Program-made: the position numbers and the translations under genes
The notes under the pieces: generated by a model
Told to the model about the DNA's origin: nothing
The model's database searches: none
Seen by the model: the letters and a program-made list of their open reading frames with translations, nothing else
Shown here: piece by piece, positions 8,700 through 16,078 of the stretch
Layout of the letters: each line of letters begins with the position of its first letter
Numbering within the stretch: position 1 is the first letter of the stretch
Source of the DNA: Flammeovirgaceae bacterium
GTDB taxonomy: Bacteria; Bacteroidota; Bacteroidia; Cytophagales; Cyclobacteriaceae
DNA length: 64,000 nucleotides
Assembly (NCBI GenBank): GCA_015180985.1
Contig: CP054185.1
Coordinates: 620,001 to 684,000 of the forward strand
Direction of reading: 5' to 3'

Positions 8700-10571
8700 A
8701 TGGTAGCAGACAGAAAGAGGAGGTTGAAGGATGGAAGGGAGTTCGATCATCTCTTTCCTTCCCCAAGTGAAACAGACACTACTATAAAAAAAAGCGCGAA
8801 TGTGGAAGACACAATGGAACTCATTCGCAAAGCATTGCCGCAAACGCAGTGGCAGACTGATAAGATAGCGAAGGTATTGAAGGGTCGAACATTGGAGGAA
8901 ACATGCTCCAATATCTGGCACTTCGTGTACCAGCACATACAATATCGGAGAGACAAGGAAGGAGTAGAACAAGTGCGCAGTCCCAGACGGGCATGGTGGG
9001 ACAGAAAGGACGGAGTCGATTGTGACTGCTACACGGTATTCATTCTCTCCATCCTTCGATCTCTGAAAATTGATTGTCTCGCGAGGATAACAAAGTATCC
9101 GAAGAAGTACCCGGAAGTACCTCGATGGCAACATGTATATCCTATCGTTCCGAAGCCAGGTCACTTGGAAGATTACATTGAAGAACGTGACTGGTACATA
9201 GTGATTGATTGTGTGAAGGATGCTTTTGATGATGAACAACCTTATAAAGAATGTAAAGACTACGATATGAGACTTGATTATTTGGATGGATTTGATGGGG
9301 AAGAAAGAGAGGATGAGACCATCGAGTTTGCAGATTATGACAACGTTGACCTCTCTGACCTCGCTTCGGTTTACGATGACGAGGAGATGGGAAACATTTT
9401 CAAAAAAGTTGGAAAGGGGATTAAAAAGGTAGCCAAAAAAGTGGGTGACAAAGTAGGCGATGGAATCAGGTTCCTCAACCGCTATGCAAACCCTGCAACG
9501 ATCCTGCTGCGCAACGGCTTTTTGTTGGCGATGAAGATTAACCTGATGAATGTCGGTGGAAAGTTGCGCTATGCTTACCTCACCGATGCCCAGGCGCAAG
9601 CGAAAGGAATCAACTTGAGTGAGTTGAAAAAACTGCGCTCAGTGAAAGACAGAGCTGAAACAGTTTACTGGCAAGCTGGAGGTAAAAAGGCAAATCTCAA
9701 GAAGGCTATTCTTAGTGGCAAAGGTAACAAGGATAAAAAAGTACCACTGAGCGGTTTCGAAGGAGTGGACGGGTTGGACAATGTGTACGCGGATGAGGAT
9801 GAGTATAACATCATTCACAGTGATGGATTTGAAGGGTTAGGAGAAATCGCAAGTGGCACTGCTATAGCCGCGGCGACCTCGGCAGTGGCTGCCATTGCAG
9901 GTGCGTTGAAACAAGTGAAAGGATTGTTTACGAAAGGTGGCAATGAGGAGAAGTCATTTCAGAGTGAGACAGACAATGCAGGCACTGCATCAGAACTCCC
10001 CGCTTCGATAGCTGAAGATGAAATGAGAGACGATTACTCTGAATCTGCGTCCGCACCAGCAGCGCAACCTGGTTCATCACTGATCTCAAAAGTTACGAGT
10101 GCTGTGTCCGCTGCCAAACCATTAGTGTCTACCGCAAGATCCCTTGTGCCGACACAAACGGCTCCGAAAGCCACGACCCCGAGTGCTCCAACAGTGAAAA
10201 CAAATGAAACGACACAAGATACTTCCAATACTTCTACGGCTAGTCAGCCTGTACTATCAAATGAATCTGCCTCCAGTGGAGCTATGCTTGTACCAAGTGA
10301 AAGTTCATCAACAGGCAGTGAGGTACCGGCTCAGACTGGCTCAGAGAAAGTTGGCTTCCTACAAAAGACAACTACATGGGTAAAAGAAAATCCCGGCAAG
10401 TCGTTGCTCGTAGCCGGTGGAGTCATAACAGGAGGTTACTTACTCATGAAGGCCATGAGGAGCGGATCAGGAACTAATGGACTTGAAGGTGTTCCAGCGA
10501 AAAAGCGAAAGCGGAAACGCAAGAACAGCGCAAGCAAGAAGAACAAAGTCAAAGCACAAAATCTATTATAA
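8700..10571 (+). CDS. Transglutaminase-like cysteine protein with amphipathic segment and C-terminal membrane anchor
   Basis: A 623-residue multi-part protein. Residues ~40-185 have the transglutaminase/papain-like pattern: DGVDCDCYTVF with Cys108, WQHVYPI with His145, and YIVIDC with Asp170, a plausible catalytic triad. Residues ~235-255 (FKKVGKGIKKVAKK) form a strongly basic amphipathic helix that could act on membranes. Then come an alanine-rich helix, a long Ser/Thr/Pro/Ala linker (~430-560), a transmembrane segment near 572-590 and a very basic tail (KKRKRKRKN). The motif G-(F/L)-(E/D)-G recurs four times. An unusually good Shine-Dalgarno, AAAGGAGG, precedes the ATG, rare for Bacteroidota. 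It may be a virion-entry or maturation protein. The triad is seen; the activity is inferred. Confidence 0.72.
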   Translation: MVADRKRRLKDGREFDHLFPSPSETDTTIKKSANVEDTMELIRKALPQTQWQTDKIAKVLKGRTLEETCSNIWHFVYQHIQYRRDKEGVEQVRSPRRAWWDRKDGVDCDCYTVFILSILRSLKIDCLARITKYPKKYPEVPRWQHVYPIVPKPGHLEDYIEERDWYIVIDCVKDAFDDEQPYKECKDYDMRLDYLDGFDGEEREDETIEFADYDNVDLSDLASVYDDEEMGNIFKKVGKGIKKVAKKVGDKVGDGIRFLNRYANPATILLRNGFLLAMKINLMNVGGKLRYAYLTDAQAQAKGINLSELKKLRSVKDRAETVYWQAGGKKANLKKAILSGKGNKDKKVPLSGFEGVDGLDNVYADEDEYNIIHSDGFEGLGEIASGTAIAAATSAVAAIAGALKQVKGLFTKGGNEEKSFQSETDNAGTASELPASIAEDEMRDDYSESASAPAAQPGSSLISKVTSAVSAAKPLVSTARSLVPTQTAPKATTPSAPTVKTNETTQDTSNTSTASQPVLSNESASSGAMLVPSESSSTGSEVPAQTGSEKVGFLQKTTTWVKENPGKSLLVAGGVITGGYLLMKAMRSGSGTNGLEGVPAKKRKRKRKNSASKKNKVKAQNLL

Positions 10572-10572
10572 C

Positions 10573-11154
10573 ATGGCAAAGGCAAAAAAGAATAAAAATA
10601 AAAAGGATAAGCAGGGACACGCACTCTTTGGGCCGGCACCGGTGATGGAACACCCCATAGCACAAACAGTAACGAAAGGTGGCCTCGTCCTATTGGCTGC
10701 GATTGCTGCCGGAGGTGCAGGAGCCGCACTTGGGAAGCACTCTTTGCTCGCGGGAATTCCAGTAACGCTCGTGGGCTTTCATAAAAAGAATCCATACATC
10801 ATCGCAGCAGGACTTGGCCTCACGTTGAGCAACGGTTTTCAAAATCAGAATAAGACTACTGTACAGGGAGTTGATGGCTTTGATATCAAGCAGATCACTG
10901 AAGATGCAAAGGATCGTGTAGGTACATTCTTCAAGAACTTCTCTGAGAAGCTTTATCTCTCCAAACCAGCAGAGCCAAGTGCAACTGCGGGCCTCGCGGG
11001 AGATCAAAAAGACGAGCAGGTCACCTACTTCGTGAACCCTTACAACAATGAGACAAAGGAACTGGATATGTCGGCTATCGACCGACTCCAGGAACAGATA
11101 GCTTCTATGAACGGAGGAATGAACGCTGTGGAGGAAACCGAGAGAGAGTTTTAA
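10573..11154 (+). CDS. Membrane protein with basic N-terminus (phage-like cassette)
   Basis: A 193-residue protein. I chose the ATG at 10573, just after the preceding stop, because the reading frame upstream of it overlaps the transglutaminase-like gene. The N-terminus (MAKAKKNKNKKDKQG) is strongly basic. Two hydrophobic, glycine/alanine-rich segments lie at about residues 34-54 and 60-88. The remainder is hydrophilic, with TVQGVDGFDIK near residue 100, a variant of the G-F-E-G motif of the upstream protein. A structural role in a virion membrane is inferred from architecture and context. No family was recognised. Confidence 0.7.
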   Translation: MAKAKKNKNKKDKQGHALFGPAPVMEHPIAQTVTKGGLVLLAAIAAGGAGAALGKHSLLAGIPVTLVGFHKKNPYIIAAGLGLTLSNGFQNQNKTTVQGVDGFDIKQITEDAKDRVGTFFKNFSEKLYLSKPAEPSATAGLAGDQKDEQVTYFVNPYNNETKELDMSAIDRLQEQIASMNGGMNAVEETEREF

Positions 11155-11187
11155 ATCAAAGTGACAATTAAACAAAAAAGTAAAATT

Positions 11188-11916
11188 ATGCTGGGAGCAT
11201 TAGGACAACTCATGGAGAGTGAGTACACGAACCCGACAGAGTTGTTGGGTTTGAACGGAGAGATGGATACCGAGTTGTTAGGGTATCTGAATGCGCTGAA
11301 CCCCTTGCAACGGGCGAAGGCGATGAGCAAGATCGTGAAGCGACATATTCCTTCACAGGGTTCTCGCGCTGAGTTTGAGAAGTTCTTCGTAGAACTGCCC
11401 AAACACATTAAGGAGCAATTGCTCCAGGGCAAGTTGCGTCTAGCCGATCAATTGATCTATACTATCAAGCCGATCAAAGGCGCGAAGACGATCAAGATGT
11501 TTGAAAGCCAGGACGTGAAGGAGGTGAACCTGCGCAACATCAGTAATGCGAAGCTTCCTAAGAACATGGCTTTGCTCGTATCAGGAATTTATCTCTTGCA
11601 TGGGGTTGCGGCATCGATGGATGTTGATGACATCAAAACAACCAAGTTTGATACCATCGAGAACGTGGGCGCATTGGCCAACGGGGAATTCAAACTGAAG
11701 GCCAACAAGAAGCAACTGGTAAGTGACACTTCCAACCGGAAGTTTGTGACCACACAGTTTGACATGGTGCCCAAGAGCTTTTACAAGCTCGCGAACCCTC
11801 GCCTGATCCATGACGATGTAGACATCGAATTTGAGATCGAGCTTGGAACCATCAAAGGGCTTGATGCAAACTCAGTCCTCTATGTGGGTCTTGAAGGAAC
11901 GGCAACTATTCCTTAG
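11188..11916 (+). CDS. Candidate jelly-roll capsid-type structural protein
   Basis: A 242-residue protein. I prefer the ATG at 11188 to an upstream GTG because it has a typical A-rich leader. Residues 1-80 are helical. From GKLRLADQLIY (~81) the chain alternates strands and turns, ending with a strand-rich segment (FYKLANPRLIHDD, DIEFEIELG, VLYVGLEGTATIP). That pattern is what I would expect of a viral jelly-roll, such as the capsid proteins of tailless Bacteroidota phages of the FLiP type. A 242-residue chain is short for a double jelly roll, so a single jelly roll plus a helical arm is equally possible. It heads a set of small overlapping beta-rich genes. The capsid role is an inference. 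Confidence 0.5.
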   Translation: MLGALGQLMESEYTNPTELLGLNGEMDTELLGYLNALNPLQRAKAMSKIVKRHIPSQGSRAEFEKFFVELPKHIKEQLLQGKLRLADQLIYTIKPIKGAKTIKMFESQDVKEVNLRNISNAKLPKNMALLVSGIYLLHGVAASMDVDDIKTTKFDTIENVGALANGEFKLKANKKQLVSDTSNRKFVTTQFDMVPKSFYKLANPRLIHDDVDIEFEIELGTIKGLDANSVLYVGLEGTATIP

Positions 11917-11922
11917 TAGGTC

Positions 11923-12303
11923 ATGGAGAAGCGTTGGGTGGATAAAATCTACACCTTCCTGGTAGACGCGGAAGGGCAACCGGTGAACAAGAAGTTTGAC
12001 CTGGACAAGAACGTAAAAGTGGTGCATGGCATTATGATCAGTTCTGACAAACCGAACCTCTTGTTCTACCGGGGCTCTCAGCGCATCGAGCTTTCGGGAG
12101 AGGAACTTTTCCCTGAAGACTTTGAAAGCAAAATGTTTATGAGTGGAATGGCAGTCGCTCCGAATGACAAATACAAGTCGTTGGGTAATGGGGTCATAGC
12201 CGGAAACGGTGAACTGAAAATCCAATATAAGGACACTGCCAATCCCAACGCTCCTTTTGCGGCTTATAAAGTTATCGTCAGCCTCTTATGTGAGATGAAA
12301 TGA
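11923..12303 (+). CDS. Small beta-rich structural-type protein
   Basis: A 126-residue protein starting 6 bases after the candidate capsid gene. It is almost entirely strand-and-turn in character (KVVHGIMISSD, LLFYRGSQRIEL, ELKIQYKD, YKVIVSLLCEM), which fits a single small beta-sandwich or jelly roll. Such proteins next to a major capsid gene often form pentons or minor capsid parts. There is no signal peptide, membrane segment or catalytic motif. The next gene begins inside its stop codon (ATGA overlap), so they are translated together. Confidence 0.6.
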   Translation: MEKRWVDKIYTFLVDAEGQPVNKKFDLDKNVKVVHGIMISSDKPNLLFYRGSQRIELSGEELFPEDFESKMFMSGMAVAPNDKYKSLGNGVIAGNGELKIQYKDTANPNAPFAAYKVIVSLLCEMK

Positions 12304-12458
12304 TAGTTACGAAGACCAAAAGGAGGATCATCATAGTCAAGCTAGAGATTGATAAGGATGAACGATTCAAGCCATTCGAAATCCGGCTTCCGGCCAATGT
12401 AAAAAAAGTAACAGGCATTGCTGTAACAACTTCTGCAAAATGGGAACCGGGACCGTAA
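12300..12458 (+). CDS. Very small basic/beta protein in overlapping gene chain
   Basis: A 52-residue gene starting at the ATG that overlaps the previous stop (ATGA) and ending inside the next gene, whose ATG lies 19 bases before its end. It begins MIVTKTKRRIIIVKLEI and continues with strand-like segments (FEIRLPANVKKVTGI, VTTSAKW). The exact ATGA coupling on one side and overlap on the other argue that it is real despite its size. It may supply one half of a beta structure completed by a neighbour. No family was recognised. Confidence 0.6.
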   Translation: MIVTKTKRRIIIVKLEIDKDERFKPFEIRLPANVKKVTGIAVTTSAKWEPGP

Positions 12459-12808
12459 GCTTTCAGGCTAATGATAAGATGGACGTCTTCTATGTAATAA
12501 ACCTTCAGGAGGAAGGCATTGAGCCATCGGACGAAGCTTTGATCCAGGTTGAAGACTCACAGTTCGATAGCGACAAAGCGTGGGTCACCGGAAATGTGCC
12601 AATGATAAAGCCCGTGCATGTTGAAGGTGACACGGCTATCATCAATGCATGGTTCAAAGGAGAGACGTTTGATGATCCCTTTATAATCACAGTCTATGTA
12701 GAGTGTGAGACGGCTGAAGAACTTGATGAAGTTATAGCTGACGAAGCCATTGAACAGAACAAGAGTGAGAAGAAAGACTTTCTGGAACCGATGGAGATAC
12801 ACTTATGA
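12440..12808 (+). CDS. Acidic beta-rich protein in overlapping gene chain
   Basis: A 122-residue, strongly acidic protein. The first ~95 residues look beta-rich (VSFQANDKMDVFYVI, AWVTGNVPM, FIITVYVECET). The C-terminal ~30 are a Glu/Lys-rich helix. It overlaps the genes on both sides (19 bases upstream, ATGA downstream). It probably belongs to the same structural assembly as its neighbours. I do not recognise a family. Confidence 0.6.
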   Translation: MGTGTVSFQANDKMDVFYVINLQEEGIEPSDEALIQVEDSQFDSDKAWVTGNVPMIKPVHVEGDTAIINAWFKGETFDDPFIITVYVECETAEELDEVIADEAIEQNKSEKKDFLEPMEIHL

Positions 12809-13116
12809 CCGAGCAATTCATTTTGGAGTTCGCACCGTTGCGACTGAAACAGCAGGGCTATTCAAAGTATCATTTCCGTCACAGGGATTTCATCATCGAA
12901 GCTGGGACTACGATAACAATTCCTGCTTACAACGAAATGTTCTTTATCATTGACGAACCACCTGGGCTGGTTGTTGACTCTGATTATGGAATGTATGACT
13001 CGACAGACGATCCAATACCGGAAAGCATACATATACACCGGGGGGAAATTAAGATCACAAACCCAGGCGTGGAAAAGCGAAGGATAAAATTTATACAAGC
13101 AATCATTGTGAACTGA
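12805..13116 (+). CDS. Small beta-rich protein in overlapping gene chain
   Basis: A 103-residue protein starting at an ATGA overlap with the previous gene. The composition and strand pattern (FILEFAPLRL, DFIIEAGTTITIPAY, MFFIIDEPP, GEIKITNPG, IKFIQAIIVN) suggest a compact beta-barrel or sandwich of cupin-like or jelly-roll type. There are no catalytic or metal-binding residues in a known arrangement. It is the last of five consecutive small beta proteins in 1.9 kb. Confidence 0.62.
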   Translation: MTEQFILEFAPLRLKQQGYSKYHFRHRDFIIEAGTTITIPAYNEMFFIIDEPPGLVVDSDYGMYDSTDDPIPESIHIHRGEIKITNPGVEKRRIKFIQAIIVN

Positions 13117-13123
13117 CAGAATT

Positions 13124-13939
13124 ATGGCACTACCGAATAAAGAAAAATACGAACAGAAGAAGATTGACAACCTTTTACAATACCTGCGCCTTTACCATGA
13201 TAAAGGTCAACCGATTGACTATGAAATTCTGGTAGACGGTTTCAAGGCAGTTCGCAGGACAAGTGACCCCGATATGTTCACCATGTTTGAAAACTTCGTC
13301 ACTGCGGACACACGGTCCATTGAAGTACTTCTTTTCACAGGCAGTAGCAACAACAACGAGAAGCGGATCTTCTACTTCGGTGAAGCTCAAAAGGAAGGGT
13401 TATCCGGTGTAGACGTAAAGAACATCGTGGACGAAGAAGTGCAGCGCAAACTGCGTGAAAAGGAATACGAGGTACTGAAGGATGAGAATAAGAAACTTCA
13501 ACAGCACATCACAGACCTGGAGAGTGAGGTAGATGAACTGGAAAAGCAAAACGCCAGATTAGAAATGAAACAGTCTCCCTTGAATAGTTTTCTGGGAGAC
13601 GTAGGATCAAGTCTTGTGGAGAGCTTCGTCAAGCGCAATCCAAAACTCATGGCTGCATTCCCGGGTGGAGAAGCCCTTGCCGGTCTATTGCAATCCAGCA
13701 ATGAAGAACCAGCGAGTGAACAAACACCCGAATCTGAGGTAAGCTTTAAGCCGAAGGCTTCCGCAACTCCTTCTTTGAACGAAGAAGAACAGGCAGCAAT
13801 CCAGTTTGTCAACCAACTCAAGTCACAATTCAGCAAAGAAGAATTTGAGCAAGTGCTTCACATTCTTCAAACGTTGGCTGACGACAAGAGTAAGATCGAC
13901 CTGATCCTGAATCATGTAAACATTAAACAACAAGTATAA
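13124..13939 (+). CDS. Coiled-coil protein (scaffold or structural candidate)
   Basis: A 271-residue protein. Residues ~1-95 are a mixed alpha/beta domain of unknown type. Residues ~101-150 carry a clear heptad pattern rich in Leu, Glu and Lys (LKDENKKLQQHITDLESEV), hence a coiled coil. The C-terminal half is Ser/Glu/Pro-rich and ends in two predicted helices. There is no membrane segment. In phage-like contexts such proteins act as scaffolds or fibrous linkers, but here that is only inference from position between the beta-rich genes and the membrane/lysis genes. Confidence 0.65.
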   Translation: MALPNKEKYEQKKIDNLLQYLRLYHDKGQPIDYEILVDGFKAVRRTSDPDMFTMFENFVTADTRSIEVLLFTGSSNNNEKRIFYFGEAQKEGLSGVDVKNIVDEEVQRKLREKEYEVLKDENKKLQQHITDLESEVDELEKQNARLEMKQSPLNSFLGDVGSSLVESFVKRNPKLMAAFPGGEALAGLLQSSNEEPASEQTPESEVSFKPKASATPSLNEEEQAAIQFVNQLKSQFSKEEFEQVLHILQTLADDKSKIDLILNHVNIKQQV

Positions 13940-13941
13940 CT

Positions 13942-14124
13942 ATGAACAAGTACAGTTTTGAAGTGAGCATTGAGGCGCAAACGCAAGGTGAGGCAGAAGT
14001 AAAACTGTCGGCAGCATCGACCTTGATGCAGAAGTTGAAGGCACGCGAGATTGCCAAGCTTGCCGATGTCGTGAAGAATGATCCGTTGAAGACTTCCCTC
14101 GCGAAGAAGGCATTGGGTCTCTAA
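13942..14124 (+). CDS. Small conserved-looking helical protein
   Basis: A 60-residue protein starting 2 bases after the preceding stop. The N-terminus has a strand (YSFEVSIEAQTQGEAEVK), followed by helices (AASTLMQKLKAREIAKLAD). The layout is compact and charged, without hydrophobic anchors. No family was recognised. Tight spacing on both sides (2 and 16 bases) supports it as a real member of the operon. Confidence 0.6.
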   Translation: MNKYSFEVSIEAQTQGEAEVKLSAASTLMQKLKAREIAKLADVVKNDPLKTSLAKKALGL

Positions 14125-14140
14125 CAGTGGAAAAATTAAA

Positions 14141-14539
14141 ATGAACGCAGACGCACAGAAGCTCCAAAATCTCAAGACCGTAGTGATCTATTCAACACTA
14201 GGTCTTGGCACTGCAACCGGATTATTCTTTCTGGGGCGTCACCTCTATAAGAAGACCAGGGCGAACATTTCACAAAAACATAGTCTTGAAGTTGGTGATC
14301 CGGCAACCTTCGCGAAGCAGTTGAAGATGGCCTTTGATAACGACAACTACATGGGATGGGGCACTAATGAGCCAATGGTAATTCAGGTATTCAACGAGAT
14401 ACCGTCAAAGAGCATGTACACGAAAGTACAGAAGGAGTACGCCAATCTCTACGGTAGAAGTCTGAATGCAGACCTGGAGGAAGAACTAAGCAGTGATGAG
14501 TACAACGAGCTGATAAGAATTTTAAACGCTAAGAAGTAA
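14141..14539 (+). CDS. Membrane-anchored protein with one annexin-like repeat
   Basis: A 132-residue protein. Residues ~11-33 form a transmembrane segment followed by basic residues (KKTR). Residues ~55-130 match an annexin repeat: GWGTNE at 72-77, then YANLYGRSL and DLEEELSSDEY. The annexin type-II calcium motif is G-x-G-T, 38 residues, then Asp/Glu. Here Gly72-Thr75 is followed 38 residues later by Glu114, an exact fit. Annexins bind acidic membranes through calcium, and single or few-repeat bacterial versions are known. A small membrane-anchored annexin-like protein inside a phage-like cassette is unusual and may tether or bend a virion membrane. The next gene starts directly at its stop. 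Confidence 0.7.
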   Translation: MNADAQKLQNLKTVVIYSTLGLGTATGLFFLGRHLYKKTRANISQKHSLEVGDPATFAKQLKMAFDNDNYMGWGTNEPMVIQVFNEIPSKSMYTKVQKEYANLYGRSLNADLEEELSSDEYNELIRILNAKK

Positions 14540-15511
14540 ATGGCTAAGAAGGCAACGAAGGGAAAGAAAACGCAGGGTAAGAAGCCAAAGAAAACAAGTC
14601 CCGCGAAAAAGGCTCCTGCAAAGAAGAAAGGAGTTAAACCGGCCAAGGTTTTCATTTACGCGCTTGCGTTAGCGGCTCTCGGTGGTGGCGGATACCTGGT
14701 GTATGACCGTCTGAAGAAACGGAAGGCGATGGAACAAAATCAAATTCCATCGGAAGCATCTTCAGATACGATAATCATCAACAACACACTGCCAACGTCC
14801 TATGCTTCCTTTACTTCACGATCGGTGTCAAGTGCCAGCGATAGTTTTCCTCTGAAAAGAGGAAGCAAAGGCTCAAGAGTTTCAATGCTCCAACAAGCAC
14901 TCGCAAAGACTTCACCCGGTATTTCGGTTGATGGACAGTTCGGACCACAAACTGCCAGTGCGTTGAAGTCGGCAGGCTATTCGGAAACAGTAAGCGAATC
15001 ATTGTTCAATCAGATCACCGGAGGTTCAGGATCACTGACCGTAGTGTTTAATCCTTCGGCACTGGCCACAAGTCTATACACTGGCGCACAATCGAAGAAT
15101 CTGGAGCAAGTTCTGAGCGTACTGAAGCAGCTCAAAACAGTATCAGACTATTCAACTGTGAATGAGTACTACAAAAAGCAAAGCTTCATCGCAAAGACGA
15201 TTGTGACCGACTTGCTGGACTATGCCTTCAAAAGCAATGAAGCGGCAAAGACGCAGATAAGAAATGAATTCCTGCGCATGGGTTTAAAGGTAAGTGGTAC
15301 AGGTACGTGGAGCTTGCAGGGGATCAGGCTTTACAAAGACCTCATCACTATCCGGGAGACCGTAGTGACGGACGCACAAAACAACCGGATACCCGTGCGC
15401 AGGAATACGATACTCGGAGACGAATTGGAAGTATCGAACGGAATGACATGGTTCAAATCCATTGACAACAGCATTCTGAAAGTCCCCACCCAAGACGTCA
15501 AGTACACTTAA
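14540..15511 (+). CDS. Membrane protein with Lys-rich tail, peptidoglycan-binding and annexin-like/SH3-like regions
   Basis: A 323-residue protein with a striking order of parts. Residues 1-36 are Lys/Ala/Pro-rich like a histone H1 tail. Residues 37-57 form a transmembrane segment. Residues ~103-158 are a PG_binding_1 domain (PLKRGSKGSRVSMLQQAL, then VDGQFGPQTASALKSAG). Residues ~172-245 resemble a worn annexin-type repeat without the G-x-G-T motif. The last ~45 residues suggest an SH3-like end. By topology the basic tail would face the membrane interior side and the peptidoglycan-binding domain the cell wall. In a membrane-containing phage this suits a DNA-delivery or vertex protein; in a cell, a wall-attached membrane protein. 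Confidence 0.7.
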   Translation: MAKKATKGKKTQGKKPKKTSPAKKAPAKKKGVKPAKVFIYALALAALGGGGYLVYDRLKKRKAMEQNQIPSEASSDTIIINNTLPTSYASFTSRSVSSASDSFPLKRGSKGSRVSMLQQALAKTSPGISVDGQFGPQTASALKSAGYSETVSESLFNQITGGSGSLTVVFNPSALATSLYTGAQSKNLEQVLSVLKQLKTVSDYSTVNEYYKKQSFIAKTIVTDLLDYAFKSNEAAKTQIRNEFLRMGLKVSGTGTWSLQGIRLYKDLITIRETVVTDAQNNRIPVRRNTILGDELEVSNGMTWFKSIDNSILKVPTQDVKYT

Positions 15512-15524
15512 ACAATTATTTACA

Positions 15525-16052
15525 ATGGCGAAGTTTGAAAATTTCGCAGGCAAGCTCCTGCGATTAGAGGGAGGGTATGTGAATCACCCATTGGACAGAG
15601 GCGGCCCGACCAAGTATGGAGTCATCCTTTCGGTGTGGCAGGAACATGGCCACGACAAAGATGGCGATGGCGACATCGATGCGGAAGACATCAAGAAGCT
15701 AAGTGAGTCGGACGCCAAGTACATCGCGAAGAAGATCTTCTGGGATTACTTTCTGGCTGATCTGATCCTGAATCAATCATTGGCAGAGTTCATTGTTGAT
15801 TGGGGCTACAATTCTGGAAGAAAGACTGTGGCAAAGATTGTTCAGCGACTGGCTAAAGTTACGGTCGATGGCATTGTCGGCCCACAGACGGTAACTGCAA
15901 TCAATTGCGCGGATCAGGAATTGCTTTTCAATGCGCTCAAGATTGAACGCAAGGTATTCCTGAACAACATCATCAAGCGCAGACCCGACCAGATTGTATT
16001 CTATGATGGCTGGATGAACAGGGTTAATTCATTCAGCTACAAGGCAGCTTAG
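15525..16052 (+). CDS. GH108-family muramidase (endolysin-like) with EF-hand-like loop
   Basis: A 175-residue N-acetylmuramidase of the GH108/DUF847 family. The signature LEGGYVNHPLDRGGPTKYG puts the catalytic Glu at residue 15. The C-terminal half contains WGYNSG and TVDGIVGPQTVTAIN, the usual PG_binding_3 region. An insertion at ~44-55, DKDGDGDIDAED, matches the 12-residue EF-hand/dockerin loop (Asp at 1, 3, 5 and 9, acid at 12), suggesting calcium control. No signal peptide is present, so export would need a holin-like partner or release from a virion. It sits with an L,D-transpeptidase-like gene, giving a two-enzyme wall-degrading set. Confidence 0.88.
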   Translation: MAKFENFAGKLLRLEGGYVNHPLDRGGPTKYGVILSVWQEHGHDKDGDGDIDAEDIKKLSESDAKYIAKKIFWDYFLADLILNQSLAEFIVDWGYNSGRKTVAKIVQRLAKVTVDGIVGPQTVTAINCADQELLFNALKIERKVFLNNIIKRRPDQIVFYDGWMNRVNSFSYKAA

Positions 16053-16078
16053 GCAAGAACAATTTAAACAGTAAACAC

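Noticed and set aside
8679-8705. An 8-codon open frame overlapping the start at 8700
   Set aside because: It is more simply the Shine-Dalgarno region of the next gene; there is no sign of a leader peptide function.
8637-9599. A 320-codon open frame on the minus strand
   Set aside because: It lies antisense to the transglutaminase-like gene, has odd composition and no family character. It is a shadow of the real gene.
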